In this document: piece after piece, positions 62,292 to 64,000 of the stretch | Layout of the letters: each line of letters begins with the position of its first letter | Numbering within the stretch: position 1 is the first letter of the stretch | DNA from: Mucilaginibacter aquaedulcis | Lineage (GTDB): Bacteria > Bacteroidota > Bacteroidia > Sphingobacteriales > Sphingobacteriaceae | Reading direction: 5' to 3' | Assembly: GCF_030409325.1 (NCBI RefSeq) | Contig: NZ_JAUFPR010000003.1 | Location: forward strand, 248,001-312,000 | DNA length: 64,000 bases | Notes under the pieces: generated by a model | What the model saw: the letters and a program-made list of their open reading frames with translations, nothing else | Told to the model about the DNA's origin: nothing | The model's database searches: none | Program-made: the position numbers and the translations under genes

Positions 62292-62455
62292 TTATTGTTT
62301 TCTGAAGCTGACACTCAGAATACTTTTATCGCCATCCGCAGCAATTGTACTTTTTGGGTGTGTTGATCTGGTAGTATTGGAGAGGCCAATTCAGTTTTTT
62401 TACAGGCGGCAAACAAGGCTACCGCCATAAATAATAGTAAATATTTAGGTTTCAT
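62292..62455 (-). pseudogene. Small lipoprotein gene, apparently frameshifted
   Basis: From ATG 62455 the minus strand reads MKPKYLLLFMAVALFAACKK, a good lipoprotein signal (lipobox LFAAC), then TELASPILPDQHTQK and, in the same frame, VQLLRMAIKVF with a stop at 62315. If one A is added to the run of five A in CCCAAAAAGT, the reading becomes QKSTIAADGDKSILSVSFRKQ and ends at 62292, which looks much more like protein. So the gene is either frameshifted in the genome, damaged by a sequencing error in a homopolymer, or truly ends at 62315. Confidence 0.5.
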
Positions 62456-62700
62456 AAGCCAATAATAACATCTATATAAATATCATATATAAAACCTACG
62501 TTTGAAATAAAAAAAGTTTAACACGACCAGTTTTTTTGATAGGATTTACCTTTCACTTATTGCGTCCGACTGAAGTCATAAAAAACATAATTTCAAACGG
62601 TCATTTCTCCGTGTATACCTATGGTAGCAACCAAATCTTAATAAAACCATAACATAACTTCACTGATTTACCAATTGGCGACAATTATTTTTGCCCATGT

Positions 62701-63300
62701 ATGGCAACCCCTAAAACCACGTTAAGTGATCTTGATCTGTTAAGTGCCATACAAGCTAATGATCAGCAAGCCTTCCGGCAGCTTTATGACCGCTATTGGA
62801 AGCCACTCTATATCCGGGCAACCAAAAATATTGGAGAAGACGAGGCCAAGGATTTGGTTCAGGAGGTGATGGTATCCCTGTGGAACAGGCGGCAGCAGTT
62901 GAACATGTTGCAGGAAAACGACCTGGCCAAATATCTGTTTACCGCCTTAAAATACCGCACCATCAGTTTTTATGCTTATTCCAAAGCACAACTAAAAAAA
63001 ATCGATCAACTGCATATCGATCTCGCTGTATCACCCGACACCCTCCTCGAAAACAAGGAACTGGAAACTATACTTGATGCCGCCATTGTCAGCATGCCTC
63101 AAAAAATGCAGCAGATCTTCCGAATGAGCAGGGACGAAGATATGCCTATAGCAACAATAGCCTCAGAACTTAATCTTTCCGAACAAACCGTAAAAAACCA
63201 GATTACCCAAGCGCTCAGACGTGTGCGTGCAACTGTGCTCGATCACCAAAAAGGCGACTGGATAGTTCCCGTAATTTTCATCTTATATTCTTCTTTGTAA
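62701..63300 (+). CDS. ECF sigma factor (RNA polymerase sigma-70 family)
   Basis: A 199-residue sigma factor with region 2 (AFRQLYDRYWKPLYIRATKNIGEDEAKDLVQEVMVSLWNRR, -10 recognition and core binding) and region 4 (MQQIFRMSRDEDMPIATIASELNLSEQTVKNQITQALRRVR, the -35 HTH). It is followed at 81 bases by a FecR anti-sigma gene, the standard Bacteroidota pair controlling SusC-type receptors encoded further downstream. Upstream, TATTTTTG (62686-62693) would place transcription at the ATG, implying a very short or absent leader, but no good -33 element is seen. Confidence 0.95.
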   Translation: MATPKTTLSDLDLLSAIQANDQQAFRQLYDRYWKPLYIRATKNIGEDEAKDLVQEVMVSLWNRRQQLNMLQENDLAKYLFTALKYRTISFYAYSKAQLKKIDQLHIDLAVSPDTLLENKELETILDAAIVSMPQKMQQIFRMSRDEDMPIATIASELNLSEQTVKNQITQALRRVRATVLDHQKGDWIVPVIFILYSSL

Positions 63301-63380
63301 ATAAAACTTAATATAAGTTTAACACACTTCGTATAGTACCAAAAGCGGCTTGCTCAGATAATAGGTCAAAAGCACAGCTC

Positions 63381-64000
63381 ATGAACGTCCTTCAGATTAA
63401 GGAATTATTTAAACGTTATCTCGCACATAAAGGTACTGCAGCCGACAATAACGCCATTGACAAATGGTATGATCAACTGGATCAGGAAACTCCTGTTGTA
63501 CTGGATGAAAAAAAAGAACAGATCCTTAAGGAAGAGATCTGGTTATCAATCATTCCGGAACTTAAACCGGGTAATGCAGTTGTAAAGAAGCTTAACTACC
63601 AATGGATTAAAATAGCCGCAAGTGTAATTTTCATCAGTTCTGCTGCATTACTGTTTTGGAAATCAAGTGCGCCTAAAAAAGCACAACCCGCTATTACCTA
63701 TAGCAGCATCAGTACTAAAATTGGGGAACGCAAACAGATTAATTTACCAGATGGTTCGGTCATCACGCTAAACAGCGCATCCAATATTCAAATCGCTGAC
63801 AATTTTCAATCAAAACGTTCTGTGATCATTACTGATGGTGAGGCTTTTTTTGATGTAAAACATGACGAAAAACACCCATTCATTATTCAAAGCGGCACAT
63901 TAACCACACAGGTATTGGGCACCTCTTTTAATATCAGAGCCTATAGCAAACTTAATAAACTATCAATTGGGGTAACCAGTGGTAAAGTAGGTATTATGTT
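63381..64000 (+). CDS. FecR-family anti-sigma factor (3' end outside window)
   Basis: The first 206 residues of an inner-membrane anti-sigma/signal transducer. The N-terminal cytoplasmic part (MNVLQIKELFKRYLAHKGTA, AIDKWYDQLD) binds the sigma factor; a membrane helix follows (IKIAASVIFISSAALLFW, about 77-95), then the periplasmic FecR domain with ISTKIGERKQINLPDGSVITLNSAS and IITDGEAFFDVKHDEKHPFIIQ, LTTQVLGTSFNIRAY and VTSGKVGIM. The C-terminal DUF4974 part lies beyond the window. Partner of the sigma factor just upstream; the receptor it reads is presumably downstream, outside the window. Confidence 0.94.
   Translation, partial: MNVLQIKELFKRYLAHKGTAADNNAIDKWYDQLDQETPVVLDEKKEQILKEEIWLSIIPELKPGNAVVKKLNYQWIKIAASVIFISSAALLFWKSSAPKKAQPAITYSSISTKIGERKQINLPDGSVITLNSASNIQIADNFQSKRSVIITDGEAFFDVKHDEKHPFIIQSGTLTTQVLGTSFNIRAYSKLNKLSIGVTSGKVGIM

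Larger units (their letters stand above)
61822..62700. other. Gene-poor region with two tiny genes and one hairpin
   Basis: About 880 bases between the M13 peptidase and the sigma factor gene. It holds a hairpin (61920-61943), a 35-codon plus-strand gene (62140-62247) and a minus-strand short lipoprotein gene, apparently frameshifted (62292-62455). The rest, mainly 62456-62685, is AT-rich with the promoter-like element before the sigma gene. No RNA gene was recognised. Confidence 0.6.

Noticed and set aside
1..64000. CRISPR array, tRNA, rRNA, insertion sequence or prophage
   Set aside because: No regularly spaced repeats, cloverleaf-like genes, transposase, integrase or phage structural genes were recognised.

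Overview
The window looks like a chromosomal segment from a Bacteroidota member of the Sphingobacteriaceae (Mucilaginibacter/Pedobacter-like). This rests on a SusC/SusD pair, many TonB-dependent receptors with an N-terminal carboxypeptidase-regulatory-like domain, lipoproteins of the form (L)xxxC-K, an ECF sigma/FecR pair, promoters of the Bacteroidota type (TTTG-N19/20-TAnnTTTG), and many AraC, DUF4965 and GH127 genes. No tRNA, rRNA, CRISPR array, insertion sequence or prophage was seen. The genus is inference from gene style, not a database match.

Layout. 1-6.7 kb: a cut-off lipoprotein and a minus-strand polysaccharide-utilisation-like locus (six-hairpin glycosidase-like enzyme, SusC, SusD) with a textbook promoter, behind which lies a 640-base gene-free stretch holding a perfect 36-bp palindrome. 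7.3-9.5 kb: HxlR regulator, siderophore-interacting reductase and AraC regulator. 10.2-13.9 kb: siderophore TonB receptor with a PepSY membrane protein. 14-15.5 kb: EamA exporter and a divergent pyridoxamine-phosphate-oxidase-like protein, then a cluster of extragenic hairpin repeats. 15.7-22.5 kb: an iron-type operon (DUF4856 lipoprotein, imelysin-like lipoprotein, HTTM membrane protein, FecA-like receptor) preceded by an orphan response regulator. The promoters of the two receptor operons share a 19-bp Fur-box-like palindrome, so they are probably co-repressed by iron.

22.7-31 kb: DeoR regulator, then a phytate-type set (TonB receptor, beta-helix lipoprotein, beta-propeller phytase) and a TPR/HTH membrane regulator. 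31.2-42 kb: small lipoprotein, a giant FG-GAP/ASPIC lipoprotein, two short-chain dehydrogenases, an AraC regulator, a sulfatase and an FtsX/MacB-type permease. 42-47.7 kb: a compact redox cluster (aldo/keto reductase, exported cupin, exported NTF2-like protein, exported flavodoxin, SDR, AraC) facing a second, paralogous AraC gene.

47.8-64 kb: a small unknown protein, methionine aminopeptidase, GH127-type glycosidase, a DoxX-ArsR-SRPBCC operon whose promoter is nested in an 18-bp inverted repeat, an acyltransferase, a DUF4965 glutaminase-like protein, a TPR histidine kinase, a DoxX-like protein with a cysteine-rich tail, an M13 peptidase, two tiny genes too short for ordinary gene calling (one apparently frameshifted), and an ECF sigma factor followed by a FecR anti-sigma factor cut by the window end. 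The most notable items are the shared iron operator, the exported-flavodoxin redox cluster, the self-contained ArsR operator/promoter and the 36-bp palindrome.
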